64,000 nt of DNA from Brevundimonas intermedia (GCF_004614235.1 NZ_SPVH01000004.1:1-64000); one strand, 5' to 3'; shown: positions 52,856 through 61,969, numbered from the stretch's first letter. The notes: generated by a model from the letters alone, not told the origin. Program-made: numbers and translations.

Positions 52856-54187
52856 ATGCCGATCCGCCTCAAGGCCGTCTCCTCCGTGACCGTCGCGCTG
52901 GTCCTGCTGGCCTCGGCGTCGCCGGTTCTGGCCCAGTCGGGCGCCGCCGGACTGCCCTATGACGCCCGCCGCGGCGTGTTCAGCTTCTCGTCGGGGCTGG
53001 AGGGTTCGCTTCCGGCGGTGGTGCAGGTGACGACCCTGGGCCAATCGCGCGGCCCCAGTTCGGACGCCGCCGATCCCAAACCCTACGCCTCCGGCTCCGG
53101 CGTCATCGTCGATGCGGCCGAGGGCCTGCTGATCACCAACAATCACGTGGTCGAGGGCGGGCGAAAGTTCACCGTGGACCTGACCGACGGCCGCCTGTTC
53201 GACGCGGTTCTGGTCGGAGCGGACAAGGCCACCGACATCGCCGTGCTGCGCATCGTGCCGGACGGACGGCCGCTGAACCTGAAACAGGTCCAGACGGTGG
53301 ATTCCGACACATTGCGCACCGGCGACCTGGCCTTCGCGGTCGGCTATCCGTTGGGACTGGACCAGACCCTGACCATGGGCGTGATCTCGGGCCTGAACCG
53401 CTCGGGCCTGGGCGATGCGGTCGAGGACTATATCCAGACCGACGCGGCCGTGAACTCGGGCAACTCCGGCGGACCGCTGCTGGACAGCCGGGGCCGGCTG
53501 ATCGGCATCAACACCTCGATCCTGTCGGGCGGCCTGGGCGGGGGCAACGACGGGATCGCCTTCGCCGTGCCGACGCGGATCATGCTGTATGTCGCCGACC
53601 AGCTGAAGAAGAACGGCGAGGTCAAGCGGGGCCAAACCGGGGCCATCTTTGGCTCGCTGAACGCAGAGCGGGCGCGCGAACTGCACCTGGGCATCGTGCG
53701 CGGGGCGGTCGTCGCCGATGTCGCGCCGGGATCGCCGGCCGAGCGCGCAGGCCTGCGCCACAACGACGTCATCACACGCATCGAGGGCCGTCCCGTCGCC
53801 AACGCCGGCTCGGTCAACGCCACCATCGGCATCGCCGCGCCCGGCTCCGACCTCAGCGTCGCCTATCTGCGCGGCGGCCGCGAGGCTGCGACGTCAATGT
53901 CGGTCGAAACGCCGGTGGATCAGCCTGTGGTCGTCGGCGCCCAGTCAGTGCTGGCCTATGGCGCGACCCTGCGCAATCAGGACGGCGGCGCCCAGGTCGT
54001 CGCCGTCACCGCCGGATCGCCCGCCGCCCAGGCCGAGCTGACGGCCGGAGACCTGATCACCGCCATCGGCGGCGCAGCCGTGGCCGACGCCCAGGCGGCT
54101 GCGACCGCCCTGCAGGGCGCGACGGGCTCGGTCGAGGCGACCGTGCTGCGGAATGGAGAGACCCTGAGCCTGACCCTGGCGCTTTAG
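52856..54187 (+). CDS. degQ: DegP/DegQ-type periplasmic serine protease
   Basis: A 443-residue HtrA protease. The signal peptide ends at SPVLAQ. The catalytic residues are His97 (LITNNHVVEGG), Asp127 (ATDIAVLRI) and Ser204 (NSGNSGGPLLDS). Two PDZ domains follow, the first near LGIVRGAVVADVAPGSPAER and the second near AQVVAVTAGSPAAQAELTAG. It degrades or refolds misfolded periplasmic proteins. ATG 52856 is preferred to ATG 52850, because AAGGGA lies 7 bases before it. The Q-linker loop of DegP is short here, which favours the DegQ/DegS-like class. It is transcribed alone, away from the DUF6356 gene. Confidence 0.9.
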   Translation: MPIRLKAVSSVTVALVLLASASPVLAQSGAAGLPYDARRGVFSFSSGLEGSLPAVVQVTTLGQSRGPSSDAADPKPYASGSGVIVDAAEGLLITNNHVVEGGRKFTVDLTDGRLFDAVLVGADKATDIAVLRIVPDGRPLNLKQVQTVDSDTLRTGDLAFAVGYPLGLDQTLTMGVISGLNRSGLGDAVEDYIQTDAAVNSGNSGGPLLDSRGRLIGINTSILSGGLGGGNDGIAFAVPTRIMLYVADQLKKNGEVKRGQTGAIFGSLNAERARELHLGIVRGAVVADVAPGSPAERAGLRHNDVITRIEGRPVANAGSVNATIGIAAPGSDLSVAYLRGGREAATSMSVETPVDQPVVVGAQSVLAYGATLRNQDGGAQVVAVTAGSPAAQAELTAGDLITAIGGAAVADAQAAATALQGATGSVEATVLRNGETLSLTLAL

Positions 54188-54208
54188 GCGGGGTCCAGAC
54201 AGCGAAAC

Positions 54209-54251
54209 GCCCGCCTTGCCAGGGAGGGGGAGGGGAAAGGCAGGGCGGGCG
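54209..54251 (+). terminator. GC hairpin after degQ
   Basis: GCCCGCCTTGCC (54210-54221) pairs imperfectly with GGCAGGGCGGGC (54240-54251); the loop holds a purine run of G and A. It starts about 20 bases after the degQ stop. There is no T tract, so it may act only as a 3' stabiliser. The remaining 220 bases up to DUF2794 show no gene. Confidence 0.4.
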
Positions 54252-54475
54252 CTCGCTTGGAGGAAGCATCGGCCGCCGGAGCCCTTCGTGGAAACATCCA
54301 GGGGGGCTGGGGGGGCTGTTCAGGATCCGGGACGCTTCCGAACTCCGACGAGCCGATGATCGACATTTCGTCGCCCAACCGGGCGGGCGAAGGACCGAAA
54401 CGGGGCCATTTCGTGTCTGCGCCGTTTTCTGTGCGCCCACTGGCGTCGGGCCGCCGTGTCCTTAAGTTGAGGGGC

Positions 54476-54811
54476 ATGAGCATCAACCCTCACGAGGCGG
54501 CGCCCACCGCCGGCCCCGTCTTCTTCGACCGCCGCGAACTGGACCCCATCCTGCGCGTCTATGGCCGCATGGTCGCCCAGGGCGAATGGCGCGACTACGC
54601 CATGGTCGGACACAAGGATTTCGCCGAGTTCGCCGTCTTCCGTCGCTCCGGCGACGCCCCCCTCTACCGCATCGAAAAACGCCCCGCCCTCCAGACCCGC
54701 CAGGGCCAATGGGCCGTTATCGGCGAAGGCGGCCAAATCCTGAAACGCGGTCGCGACCTGGCCCAGGTGCTTCGGATCTTCGACGGCCGCAAGTTCCAGG
54801 TGGTGGATTAG
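54476..54811 (+). CDS. DUF2794 family protein
   Basis: A 111-residue protein of the alphaproteobacterial DUF2794 family. The core is VFFDRRELDPILRVYGRMVA, WRDYAMVGHKDFAEFAVFRR and PLYRIEKRPALQTRQGQWAV, ending DLAQVLRIFDGRKFQVVD. No membrane segment or signal is present. Function is unknown, but the family is highly conserved in alphaproteobacteria. ATG 54476 is preferred: the frame is open to 54257, but the earlier part is not family-like. Confidence 0.9.
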   Translation: MSINPHEAAPTAGPVFFDRRELDPILRVYGRMVAQGEWRDYAMVGHKDFAEFAVFRRSGDAPLYRIEKRPALQTRQGQWAVIGEGGQILKRGRDLAQVLRIFDGRKFQVVD

Positions 54812-54812
54812 G

Positions 54813-55613
54813 TCATCGGCGAGCGGGCGGCGTCACTTCACGAATGCGCGCGCCTTGAACTTCCCACAGCTTGTCGCCGGCCATCGCATAGATCGGCAGC
54901 CGGTTGAGCAGGGACAGGAAGACGTGAACCTCCAGCGGCTGTGGTGCGACCAGAATGCTGGTGACCAGGCCGACGGTCTGGCCGCCCTGCTGGGCCTGAC
55001 GCCTGTCCATGTCCAGGCAGCCGCCGGAAAGCTGCTCGCGCTTCTCCACGGTCTTGCCGTCGGCGCTGACGTGGAAGCGGTAGTGGCCGCCCATCGGCAC
55101 CACATTGGCCTGGGTCGTCGACGCCAGCAGCCAGACCAGCCAACCCTCGCCCTCCGGGTCTTTCAGCATCACCGCATTGTATCGCGCCGCGCAGCGCAGG
55201 GGACCAATGGCCTGGGCCGCCGTGTTCCGCGCCGCAAACTGTGCCCGCTCGTCAGGTGAAAGCTCAGGATCGGCGGCGTCGACGACCGCGCCGGCCTTCA
55301 GCTGCGCATCCACGACCACGTCCTTGAACGCACGCGGCGCATCGGGTTCGCCGGCCAGGAAGCGCACGCGCTGTGTGTCGCCTTCGGACGTCACGATCCA
55401 GCCGATCAGCCCTTGCGGCGCCTGACCGTCAGACTGGGCCAGTAGGGCGTCCGTGGCCCGAGCGGCGGCGACGTCCTGACGCCATATCGCCTGGCCCAGC
55501 CGTCCCGTCTCGGCGATTGAAAAGGCCTGAACGGGGGCTGGCCGCTCCTGAGCAGCGACAGGTCCGCCCATGACACAGAGCGCGATGACTAAGGACAGAA
55601 TTCGACGGTTCAT
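54813..55613 (-). CDS. Exported protein of unknown function
   Basis: A 266-residue protein with a clear signal peptide (ILSLVIALCVMGGPVAAQ). The mature part starts with ETGRLGQAIWRQDVAAARAT and has VRFLAGEPDAPRAFKDVVVD, AQAIGPLRCAARYNAVML and WLVWLLASTTQANVVPMGGH, then two Cys that could pair. It ends in LPIYAMAGDKLWEVQGARI. I do not recognise the family; similar exported proteins occur in Caulobacterales. ATG 55613 marks the signal. It lies convergent to DUF2794, with 1 base between the stops, and upstream of it in the same direction is the Bax-inhibitor gene behind a terminator. Confidence 0.65.
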   Translation of the reverse strand: MNRRILSLVIALCVMGGPVAAQERPAPVQAFSIAETGRLGQAIWRQDVAAARATDALLAQSDGQAPQGLIGWIVTSEGDTQRVRFLAGEPDAPRAFKDVVVDAQLKAGAVVDAADPELSPDERAQFAARNTAAQAIGPLRCAARYNAVMLKDPEGEGWLVWLLASTTQANVVPMGGHYRFHVSADGKTVEKREQLSGGCLDMDRRQAQQGGQTVGLVTSILVAPQPLEVHVFLSLLNRLPIYAMAGDKLWEVQGARIREVTPPARR

Positions 55614-55674
55614 GCAGCGCCCTAATCCGATACGACCAATCCAGCACAACCCTGACGTATCCACATCGTCGCCC

Positions 55675-55705
55675 AAAAAGAAAGGGCCCCGCAAGGGGCC
55701 CTTTC
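55675..55705 (-). terminator. Rho-independent terminator of the Bax-inhibitor gene
   Basis: On the minus strand GAAAGGGGCCC-type arms form a perfect 11-pair stem (55680-55690 with 55695-55705) and a 4-base loop, followed by TTTTT. It lies 23 bases after the stop of the Bax-inhibitor-1 gene. Confidence 0.9.
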
Positions 55706-55727
55706 CGTATCCGTCTTGCGACAGACC

Positions 55728-56477
55728 TTAGTTCCGGTTGCCGCCCATGAAGGCCAGCAGGAATTGGAACAGGTTCACGAAGTTGATGAACAGGCTCAGC
55801 GCGCCGAAGCCCGTGGCCACGCCCATTGCGTTCTGGTCGCCGCCCAGGGCGTAGTAGGTCATCTTCAGACGCTGGGTGTCGTAGGCGATCAGGCCTGCGA
55901 AGATCAGCACGCCCAGACCCGAGATGATCAGGTAGAAGGTCCCCGACTGCAGGAACATGTTGACCACCGAGGCGATGATCAGGCCGATCACGCCGAAGAT
56001 CAGGAAGGTGCCCATGCCGGTCAGGTCCTTCTTGGTGGTGTAACCCACCAGGCTGAGACCGCCGAAGGCCGCCGCCGTGACCAGGAAGGTCGAGGCCAGC
56101 GAGGCGCCGGTGTAGCGCAGGAACACGATGCCCAGGCCCGCGCCGATGGTGGCGACCACGGCCCAGTAGAGCAGGTTCACGCCCTTGGCGGACGGGTTCT
56201 TCATGAAGAACATCGAACCGAACAGCATCACCAGCGGCGAAAACTGCACGATCATGCCCAGCATGGTCAGGCCGATCCGGCCGTCTGGCGTCTGCACGAA
56301 CAGCAGCTGCTGCACGGCGGGCACATTGCCGGTGACGTAGGCCAGGGCGGCGGCGACCACCAGGCCCAGGGCCAGCTTGTTGTAGACGCCCAGCATGAAG
56401 CTGCGCAGGGCGGCGTCGACCGACATGTCGGCCGTCTGCGGCAGAGGACGGGCGTAGCCGTTGTTGAAATCGCTCAT
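55728..56477 (-). CDS. Bax inhibitor-1 family membrane protein
   Basis: A 249-residue protein with seven hydrophobic helices, of the BI-1/YccA-like (LFG/TMBIM) family. Key parts are FMLGVYNKLALGLVVAAALAY, PLVMLFGSMFFMKNPSAKGV, LRYTGASLASTFLVTAAAFG and the last helices with IAYDTQRLKMTYYALGGD and LSLFINFVNLFQFLLAFMGG. The aspartate in IAYDTQ is the conserved pH- or calcium-sensing residue. Bacterial members may be calcium leak channels or protect membrane proteases. ATG 56477 follows GGAGAAA. It is divergent from thpR. Confidence 0.92.
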   Translation of the reverse strand: MSDFNNGYARPLPQTADMSVDAALRSFMLGVYNKLALGLVVAAALAYVTGNVPAVQQLLFVQTPDGRIGLTMLGMIVQFSPLVMLFGSMFFMKNPSAKGVNLLYWAVVATIGAGLGIVFLRYTGASLASTFLVTAAAFGGLSLVGYTTKKDLTGMGTFLIFGVIGLIIASVVNMFLQSGTFYLIISGLGVLIFAGLIAYDTQRLKMTYYALGGDQNAMGVATGFGALSLFINFVNLFQFLLAFMGGNRN

Positions 56478-56607
56478 GGCGACGAACTTTCTCCGATTGG
56501 CCGGAGAGGCTTCTCCGGTCACAGGGTTTGAATATCGTGAGCCGAGGCCCTCGCTGCAAGGAAAACCGGACTTGGAGCCCGTTGTTCCTGCCGCTACCTT
56601 CGGTCGC

Positions 56608-57147
56608 ATGCTTCGTCTGTTCACCGCCCTAACCCTGCCGCCCGATGTCGGAGACACGCTAAAGCGGCGCCAATCCGGCCTGCCCGGCGCGCGCTGGCGG
56701 CCGCTGGACGCTCTGCACGTCACCCTGTCCTTCTATGGCGAGACCGACGAACGGCGCGCCGACGACCTGGCCTCGGAACTGGCGCGCGTGGCGGGCGGCC
56801 CGTTCGAGATCGCGCTGAAGGGCGTCGGTTGTTTCGGCGATGACCACCGCAGCCATACGCTTTGGGCCGGGGTCGAGACGCCCAACGAGAGGCTGTCGGT
56901 TCTGGCCGGACGCTGCAAGTCGGCGGGCGAGAGGGCGGGGATCAGGATGGAGGCGCGCACCTACAAGCCTCACGTCACCCTGGCCTATCTGAAGACCCAG
57001 ACCAATCCCGATCGCATCGGAGCCTGGATGGCCGGGCACAATCTGCTGCACTCGCCGCCGATCCGCGTCGACCGCTTCGGCCTGTATTCCAGCGTCCTGA
57101 CCGATGGCGGCAGCCATTATGAGCTGGAACGGGAGTATCTGTTGTGA
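56608..57147 (+). CDS. thpR: RNA 2',3'-cyclic phosphodiesterase
   Basis: A 179-residue 2H phosphoesterase (ThpR/LigT). The two catalytic motifs are HVTLSFYGE (His about 40) and HVTLAYLK (His about 125). The N-terminus LRLFTALTLPPDV is the family start. It opens 2',3'-cyclic phosphates to 2'-phosphates on RNA. ATG 56608 follows weak ribosome-site signals; the frame is open to 56461. The stop overlaps the next start (GTGA). Confidence 0.92.
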   Translation: MLRLFTALTLPPDVGDTLKRRQSGLPGARWRPLDALHVTLSFYGETDERRADDLASELARVAGGPFEIALKGVGCFGDDHRSHTLWAGVETPNERLSVLAGRCKSAGERAGIRMEARTYKPHVTLAYLKTQTNPDRIGAWMAGHNLLHSPPIRVDRFGLYSSVLTDGGSHYELEREYLL

Positions 57148-57728
57148 CTGCTGCCGCATACGCCGCGCCGCCCCATGTGACCCTGGGTCCGACGCTGGAG
57201 ACCGAGCGATTGATCCTGCGTCCGCCGGCGGTCGAGGACTTTCCGCGCTGGGCCGAGTTCATGGCCGATCCCGAGACCACGCGCTTCATCGGCGGCGTCC
57301 AGCCCGCGCCCCAGGTCTGGCGCACGATCTGCACGATCGCCGGCATGTGGGCCCTGAGCGGCGAGGGCATGTTCTCCATCCTGGAGAAGTCGAGCGGCCT
57401 GTGGCTGGGACGTATCGGGCCGCTGCATCCCTATGGATGGCCCGGCCGCGAGGTGGGCTGGAGCCTGCACCGGGATGCGACCGGCAAGGGCTATGCGGTT
57501 GAGGCCGCCGCCGCGACGATGGACTATGCCTTCGATGTGCTGGGTTGGGACGACGTCATCCACTGTATCGACCCGGAAAACCTTGCCTCGGCGGCGGTGG
57601 CCACCCGGCTGGGATCGCGCAATCGCGGACCGGGCGTCCTGCCCGAACCGTTCCAGGACCACGCCGTCGATCTGTGGGGCCAGACGCGCGATGAATGGGC
57701 GATCAATCGGACGCGGCTGGCCCGATAA
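57144..57728 (+). CDS. GNAT-family N-acetyltransferase (RimJ/RimL-like)
   Basis: A 194-residue acetyltransferase. The N-terminus LGPTLETERLILRPPAVEDF is typical of the RimJ/RimL branch. The acetyl-CoA site is in VGWSLHRDATGKGYAVEAAA with the R/Q-x-x-G-x-G/A pattern, and VIHCIDPENLASAAVATRLG is the conserved last motif. It likely acetylates a protein N-terminus or a small amine. Translation starts at GTG 57144, overlapping the thpR stop. The last 25 residues (DEWAINRTRLAR) are common in this group. Confidence 0.87.
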   Translation: MTAAAYAAPPHVTLGPTLETERLILRPPAVEDFPRWAEFMADPETTRFIGGVQPAPQVWRTICTIAGMWALSGEGMFSILEKSSGLWLGRIGPLHPYGWPGREVGWSLHRDATGKGYAVEAAAATMDYAFDVLGWDDVIHCIDPENLASAAVATRLGSRNRGPGVLPEPFQDHAVDLWGQTRDEWAINRTRLAR

Positions 57729-57784
57729 GGCAACCGATGGCGTCGATGCGTCGTATCCCCTCCAGATCGAACAAGGATACGCCC

Positions 57785-58309
57785 ATGTTTCGCGCCAGCC
57801 TGATCGCCGCTTCGGCCGCCCTTGCCGTCCTGCCGGCGACGGCATTCGCCCAGGCGTCGAACGTCGACCTGAACCGCTTCGACGGCCGCTGGTTCGAGAT
57901 CGAGCGCAATCACAACAACGTCCAGAAGGACTGCAGCCGCGCGCAAATCGACTTCACGCCGCGCGACGCCGCCGACCGCTACGCCATCGCCGTGACCTGC
58001 ACCCGCCGCAACGACGGTCGGGTCGAGACCCTGCGCGCCAACGCCCGCGTCACCGACACCACGACCAACGCCAAGTTCCGGTTCAGCCTGACCGGCCTGC
58101 TCAGCTTCGGCGGTCTCGCAGGCCAGAACTACTGGGTCTACGATCACGCGCCGGACTACAGCTGGGCCATCATGGGCCTGCCGGATAAGTCGAACTGGTG
58201 GATCTGGCACCGCAATCAGAATGCGTCCCAGGCCGAGCGCGACCGCATCCTGACCCGCGTCCGCGCCCTGGGTTTCAACACCAGCCGCCTGGTGCATACC
58301 GGCCTGTAA
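57785..58309 (+). CDS. Lipocalin family exported protein
   Basis: A 174-residue lipocalin of the Blc type. A signal peptide (ASAALAVLPATAFAQ) precedes DLNRFDGRWFEIERNHNNVQ, with the lipocalin motif G-x-W. QNYWVYDHAPDYSWAIMG is the second structurally conserved region, and ILTRVRALGFNTSRL the third. There is no lipobox Cys at the signal end, so it is soluble in the periplasm, unlike E. coli Blc. It may bind lipids in membrane maintenance. ATG 57785 follows AAGGA. Confidence 0.88.
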   Translation: MFRASLIAASAALAVLPATAFAQASNVDLNRFDGRWFEIERNHNNVQKDCSRAQIDFTPRDAADRYAIAVTCTRRNDGRVETLRANARVTDTTTNAKFRFSLTGLLSFGGLAGQNYWVYDHAPDYSWAIMGLPDKSNWWIWHRNQNASQAERDRILTRVRALGFNTSRLVHTGL

Positions 58310-58355
58310 AGGCGCCGCTTGCGATAGGAACGGAGCCGGAACATAAGCTGTCGGC

Positions 58356-58799
58356 ATGTCCGCCGTCGCCCACCTCGAACTCGTCTTCAGCCGCCCCCAG
58401 ACTACGCAATCGGTCACACGCGGCGCGGCGCGGCTGATGATGGACATGGGCTATGCGCCGCTGCTGGAGGTCTGCCTGCCCAACGGCCGCCGCGCCGACG
58501 TCATGGCCATCGGGCGCAAGGGCGACATCGTCATCTGCGAGGTCAAGTCGGGGGTCGACGACTACCGCGTCGACCGCAAATGGCATGAGTACGGGCCGTT
58601 CTGCGACGCCTTCTATTTCGCCGTGGCACCCGAGTTTCCGCAAGACATCCTGCCGGACGAGCCGGGCCTGATCGTCGCCGACGGCTTCGGCGGGGCGGTG
58701 GTGCGCGACGCGCCGTCGATGGCTCTGGCGCCCGCGCGCCGCAAGGCCCTGACCCTGGCCTTCGCCCGGTTGGGCGCGATGCGGACGATGCGCGACTAA
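58356..58799 (+). CDS. mmcB: MmcB family DNA repair protein
   Basis: A 147-residue protein of the MmcB (DUF1052) family. The nuclease-like core has ARLMMDMGYAPLLEVCLPNG, RRADVMAIGRKGDIVICEVK (D...ExK) and DYRVDRKWHEYGPFCDAFYF. In Caulobacter MmcB is linked to mitomycin-C resistance and DNA repair; a PD-(D/E)XK fold is likely. It is cytoplasmic. Its stop overlaps the stop of the convergent NlpC/P60 gene by 4 bases. The gene is a good marker of Caulobacterales and relatives. Confidence 0.9.
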   Translation: MSAVAHLELVFSRPQTTQSVTRGAARLMMDMGYAPLLEVCLPNGRRADVMAIGRKGDIVICEVKSGVDDYRVDRKWHEYGPFCDAFYFAVAPEFPQDILPDEPGLIVADGFGGAVVRDAPSMALAPARRKALTLAFARLGAMRTMRD

Positions 58800-59581
58800 A
58801 GGCGGCGGAAGACGGCGGCGGCGAAACCGTCGGCGATCAGCCGCGCCTCGACCTCGGCCAGGGGTTCGATGACCACCCCCTTGCCGCCCGTCGCATGGAT
58901 GATCCGTTCGCCGTCCAGCACCAGGGCCGAATGGCCGGTCCAGTCTTGGTCGCCGTTCGGCGCCAACCAGACGACGATGTCGCCGCGCTCGATGTCCGCT
59001 GCCGAGATCGCCTGCCCGATCTGGGCCTGGGCGTCGGACCGGCGCGGACCCGGCAGGCCGCATGCCAGCAGGGCCTGCTGCACCAGACCGGAACAGTCGG
59101 TGGAGATCGAAGACCGCGCGCCCAGCTCGTGCGGGCGGCCCAGCAGCCGTTCGGCCACAGCGACCAGATCGGCTTCGAACTCCCCGATCGGCTGAAGGTC
59201 GGCCTGGTCCAGACCCGCAGCCGCTTCGACGACCAAAGAGTTCAGCGGCAGGGCGGCGTCGATGGCCGCGACGCGATAGGCGGCCAGGGGCGCGCCGCTC
59301 GACAGGCTGTCCAGCACCACCCAGCCGACCACGCCGTCCCGGCGCGCCCGGCCCCAGGCCCGGCCGTTGGCCCGGTCCAGAACATCGAAGATTTCGCCGT
59401 GAAGCAGCTGATCGACCCGCCCATCGGCGTCCGAAAAAATGTCCGCCACGGCCGCGCGGCAGTGCATGGCTTCGGTCGCCCGATAGGCGTCCGCACGCAC
59501 CAGCCCTTCCAGCGCCTGTTCGGCGAGGTCGAGGCGAGCAAGGCGGTCGCCGGGCGGAAGAAGATCGAGAACGTCTGTCAA
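58796..59581 (-). CDS. NlpC/P60 family peptidoglycan hydrolase with SH3 region
   Basis: A 261-residue protein. The first half has two bacterial SH3-like stretches (GRVDQLLHGEIFDVLDRANG, GRARRDGVVGWVVLDSLSS). The second half is the NlpC/P60 domain: catalytic Cys in SISTDCSGLVQQALLACG, catalytic His in TGHSALVLDG and IIHATGGKGVVIEPL. It is expected to cleave peptide links in murein. No signal peptide or membrane segment is visible, so export is unexplained; the family has many such cytoplasmic or non-classically exported forms. It is convergent with mmcB. Confidence 0.88.
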   Translation of the reverse strand: MTDVLDLLPPGDRLARLDLAEQALEGLVRADAYRATEAMHCRAAVADIFSDADGRVDQLLHGEIFDVLDRANGRAWGRARRDGVVGWVVLDSLSSGAPLAAYRVAAIDAALPLNSLVVEAAAGLDQADLQPIGEFEADLVAVAERLLGRPHELGARSSISTDCSGLVQQALLACGLPGPRRSDAQAQIGQAISAADIERGDIVVWLAPNGDQDWTGHSALVLDGERIIHATGGKGVVIEPLAEVEARLIADGFAAAVFRRL

Positions 59582-59664
59582 CGTGAACTCGCGTGATTGA
59601 GCCCACAGCCTTATCCCCCGATGGCTTAGGGGCCGTTAACGGCCGACGCCTTTGCGAAAGAAAA

Positions 59665-61047
59665 TCAACAAAACTGCGTTCTCAGATATTGGAAGCACGC
59701 CCTCAACGCCTGGGCTTCGCCGCCTTCGGGATAGCCGGGTCGGGCGCGGGGGTTCCAGGCGAAGATGTCCATGTGCGCCCAGGCGCCGGTGGTCGGGGCG
59801 AACTTCTGCAGGAACAGAGCGGCGGTGACCGAGCCCGCCTGCGCCCAGGCGGACGGATCGTTCTTCAGATCGGCGATCTCGGTGTCGAGCGCGCTGCGAT
59901 AGCCGGCCCACAGCGGCATCCGCCACAGGGGATCGCGCACCTGCCCCGCCGCGGCCAGCAGGCCGGCGGCCAGAGTTTCGTCGTCGGTGTAGAGCGGCGG
60001 CAGTTCCGGTCCTAGCGCCACCCGCGCCGCCCCGGTCAGGGTGGCGAAGTCCAGCGTCAGATCGGGCTCGTGCTCGCCCGCCCGCGTCAGGGCGTCGGCC
60101 AGGATCAGCCGCCCTTCGGCGTCCGTATTGCCGATCTCGATGGTCAGACCTTTTCGGCTATTCAACACGTCGCCCGGCCGGAAGGCGTCGGCGGACACGG
60201 CGTTCTCCACCGCCGCCACGATGACCACCAGACGCACTGGCAGGTCCGCCTGCATGACCAGCCGTCCCAGGGCCAGGGCGTGGGCCGAGCCGCCCATGTC
60301 CTTCTTCATGTTGCGCATGCCGGCGGCGGGTTTCAGGTCCAGCCCGCCGGTGTCGAACACCACCCCCTTGCCGACCAGGGCCACCAGCGGCAGGTCGGTC
60401 CGGTCCAGCTTCCAACCGATCTCGATGAGGCGCGGCGCCCGGTGCGGCGCGGCCGCCCGGCCCACGGCGTGGACGGCCGGATAGTTTTCTTCCAGCAGGG
60501 CGTCACCGGTCGTGACCGTGATGGTCGCCCCGGCGCTCTCGGCGATCTCGCGGGCGATGGTCTCGATCTGCAGCGGCCCCATGTCGGCGGCGGGGGTGTC
60601 GACCATCTCGCGGGCAAGGGCGCAGGCGGCGGCGATACGCGAGACCTCGGCGACATCCACCCCGTCCGGTGGGACCAGCCGCACGGCCGCCTTGTCCGGC
60701 CGGGCCTTGTAGCGGTCGAACACATAGGCCCCCAGCAGGAAGGCCAGGGTCGCCAGTTCCGCGTCCTGCGCTGCCAACTCAAGCCGATACAGGCCGCCCG
60801 GCAACCGCGCCGACAGGCCACGCACGCTCATCGGATCGAAGATCGCCCCCGATCCACCCAGGACCTGGGCGATCTCGCCGCCCGCGCCCGGCACGACCAA
60901 AAGCTGACCCGCCTTGCCCTCGAACCCGTGCAACTCGCCCCAGCGGCGGGACGCACCGTCCAGCGCGCCGCCCGCCTGAACGAAGCGGATCGGGATCGCG
61001 CCGTCGCCGTCTTGGGCGGAAACCAGCAGAGGATGCGAGATGGACAT
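59665..61047 (-). CDS. Leucyl aminopeptidase family protein (M17)
   Basis: A 460-residue M17 aminopeptidase. The two-metal site is built from VGKGVVFDTGGLDLKPAAG (Lys and Asp), KKDMGGSAHALAL and the signature NTDAEGRLILADAL (Asp, Glu, Arg). The N-terminal domain is the less conserved macro-like part. It removes N-terminal residues from peptides as a hexamer in the cytoplasm. This shorter form resembles PepB-like or leucyl aminopeptidase family members, not PepA with DNA-binding role. A palindrome GGCCGTTAACGGCC lies after its stop (59631-59644). It is divergent from the TPR gene. Confidence 0.92.
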   Translation of the reverse strand: MSISHPLLVSAQDGDGAIPIRFVQAGGALDGASRRWGELHGFEGKAGQLLVVPGAGGEIAQVLGGSGAIFDPMSVRGLSARLPGGLYRLELAAQDAELATLAFLLGAYVFDRYKARPDKAAVRLVPPDGVDVAEVSRIAAACALAREMVDTPAADMGPLQIETIAREIAESAGATITVTTGDALLEENYPAVHAVGRAAAPHRAPRLIEIGWKLDRTDLPLVALVGKGVVFDTGGLDLKPAAGMRNMKKDMGGSAHALALGRLVMQADLPVRLVVIVAAVENAVSADAFRPGDVLNSRKGLTIEIGNTDAEGRLILADALTRAGEHEPDLTLDFATLTGAARVALGPELPPLYTDDETLAAGLLAAAGQVRDPLWRMPLWAGYRSALDTEIADLKNDPSAWAQAGSVTAALFLQKFAPTTGAWAHMDIFAWNPRARPGYPEGGEAQALRACFQYLRTQFC

Positions 61048-61132
61048 GCGGCCCTCGAAACGAAGTTAACCATCAGTTGACGCGAACAGGCGATTCTAAG
61101 GGCAAGACCCAAGGACCGCCTGGACCCGCCCC

Positions 61133-61969
61133 ATGTCGCGCATGCCCGCTCTTCTCGCAACCGTCGCCCTGATCGCCCTGTCCGGCGGACCGGCCCTGGC
61201 GGCCGACCCGACGCCGGCCTCATCGGCCCAGACCCGTGCGCCATCCTCGGCGCAGGTCCGCGCCACCTATGACCGGATGGACGCCCTGTCGCGCTCGGTC
61301 TTCTGGGCCTCGGAGCAGGAAGCCAATCCGACCGATGCGGTCGCGGGGGTGAAGCTAGCGCAGGCGCTGCGCGAACTTGGCCGCTACGACCAGGCCGCCG
61401 AGGCCGCCCAGGCGACCCTGACCGTCCAGCCGAACAATCTGGACGCCCTGCTGGAGCTGGGCCGCGCCCATATCGCGCGGGGCCAGGCCTTCTATGGCGT
61501 CGCGCCCCTGGAACAGGCCCGCGATCAGGCGCCGCGCGACTGGCGCGCCTATTCCCTGTTGGGCGTGGCCTATGAGCAGGTGCGCCGCACCGACGACGCC
61601 CGCGCCGCCTGGAACCAGGCCCTGGCCCTCTCGCCCGACAACCCGGATGTCCTGACCAACGCCGCCACGGCCGCCCTGACCCAGGGCGATGCGCCGGGCG
61701 CCGAGACCCTGCTGCGCCGCGCCGTGGCCCAGCCGACCGCCTCGGCCAAGGTGCGCCAGAACCTGGCCATGGTGCTGGGCCTGCAGGGCAAGATGGGCGA
61801 AGCCGAACAGATCCTGCGCCGCGAACTGCCTCCGGAGCAGGCCGAGCAGAACCTGCGCTGGCTGCGTGCGCGCGGCACGGCCGGCGCCGCGCCGTCCAGC
61901 GGCGGCGCGGCTGCGGACACGCCGACGACCGACACGGCCCGCACCTGGAATTCGCTGCAAGGCGGCTGA
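61133..61969 (+). CDS. Exported TPR-repeat protein
   Basis: A 278-residue protein. A signal peptide (LLATVALIALSGGPALAADP) is followed by about four tetratricopeptide repeats between residues 75 and 235: GVKLAQALRELGRYDQAAEA, NLDALLELGRAHIARGQAFY, WRAYSLLGVAYEQVRRTDDA and NPDVLTNAATAALTQGDAPG. A low-complexity Ala/Gly/Thr tail ends it. TPR proteins of this kind act as periplasmic assembly or TadD-like scaffold factors, but no specific partner is apparent. It is alone, divergent from the M17 peptidase. Confidence 0.85.
   Translation: MSRMPALLATVALIALSGGPALAADPTPASSAQTRAPSSAQVRATYDRMDALSRSVFWASEQEANPTDAVAGVKLAQALRELGRYDQAAEAAQATLTVQPNNLDALLELGRAHIARGQAFYGVAPLEQARDQAPRDWRAYSLLGVAYEQVRRTDDARAAWNQALALSPDNPDVLTNAATAALTQGDAPGAETLLRRAVAQPTASAKVRQNLAMVLGLQGKMGEAEQILRRELPPEQAEQNLRWLRARGTAGAAPSSGGAAADTPTTDTARTWNSLQGG

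Noticed and set aside
59631-59644. Palindrome GGCCGTTAACGGCC as a CtrA site
   Set aside because: CtrA needs two TTAA half-sites seven bases apart; only one is present, so it is better seen as a short 3' hairpin.
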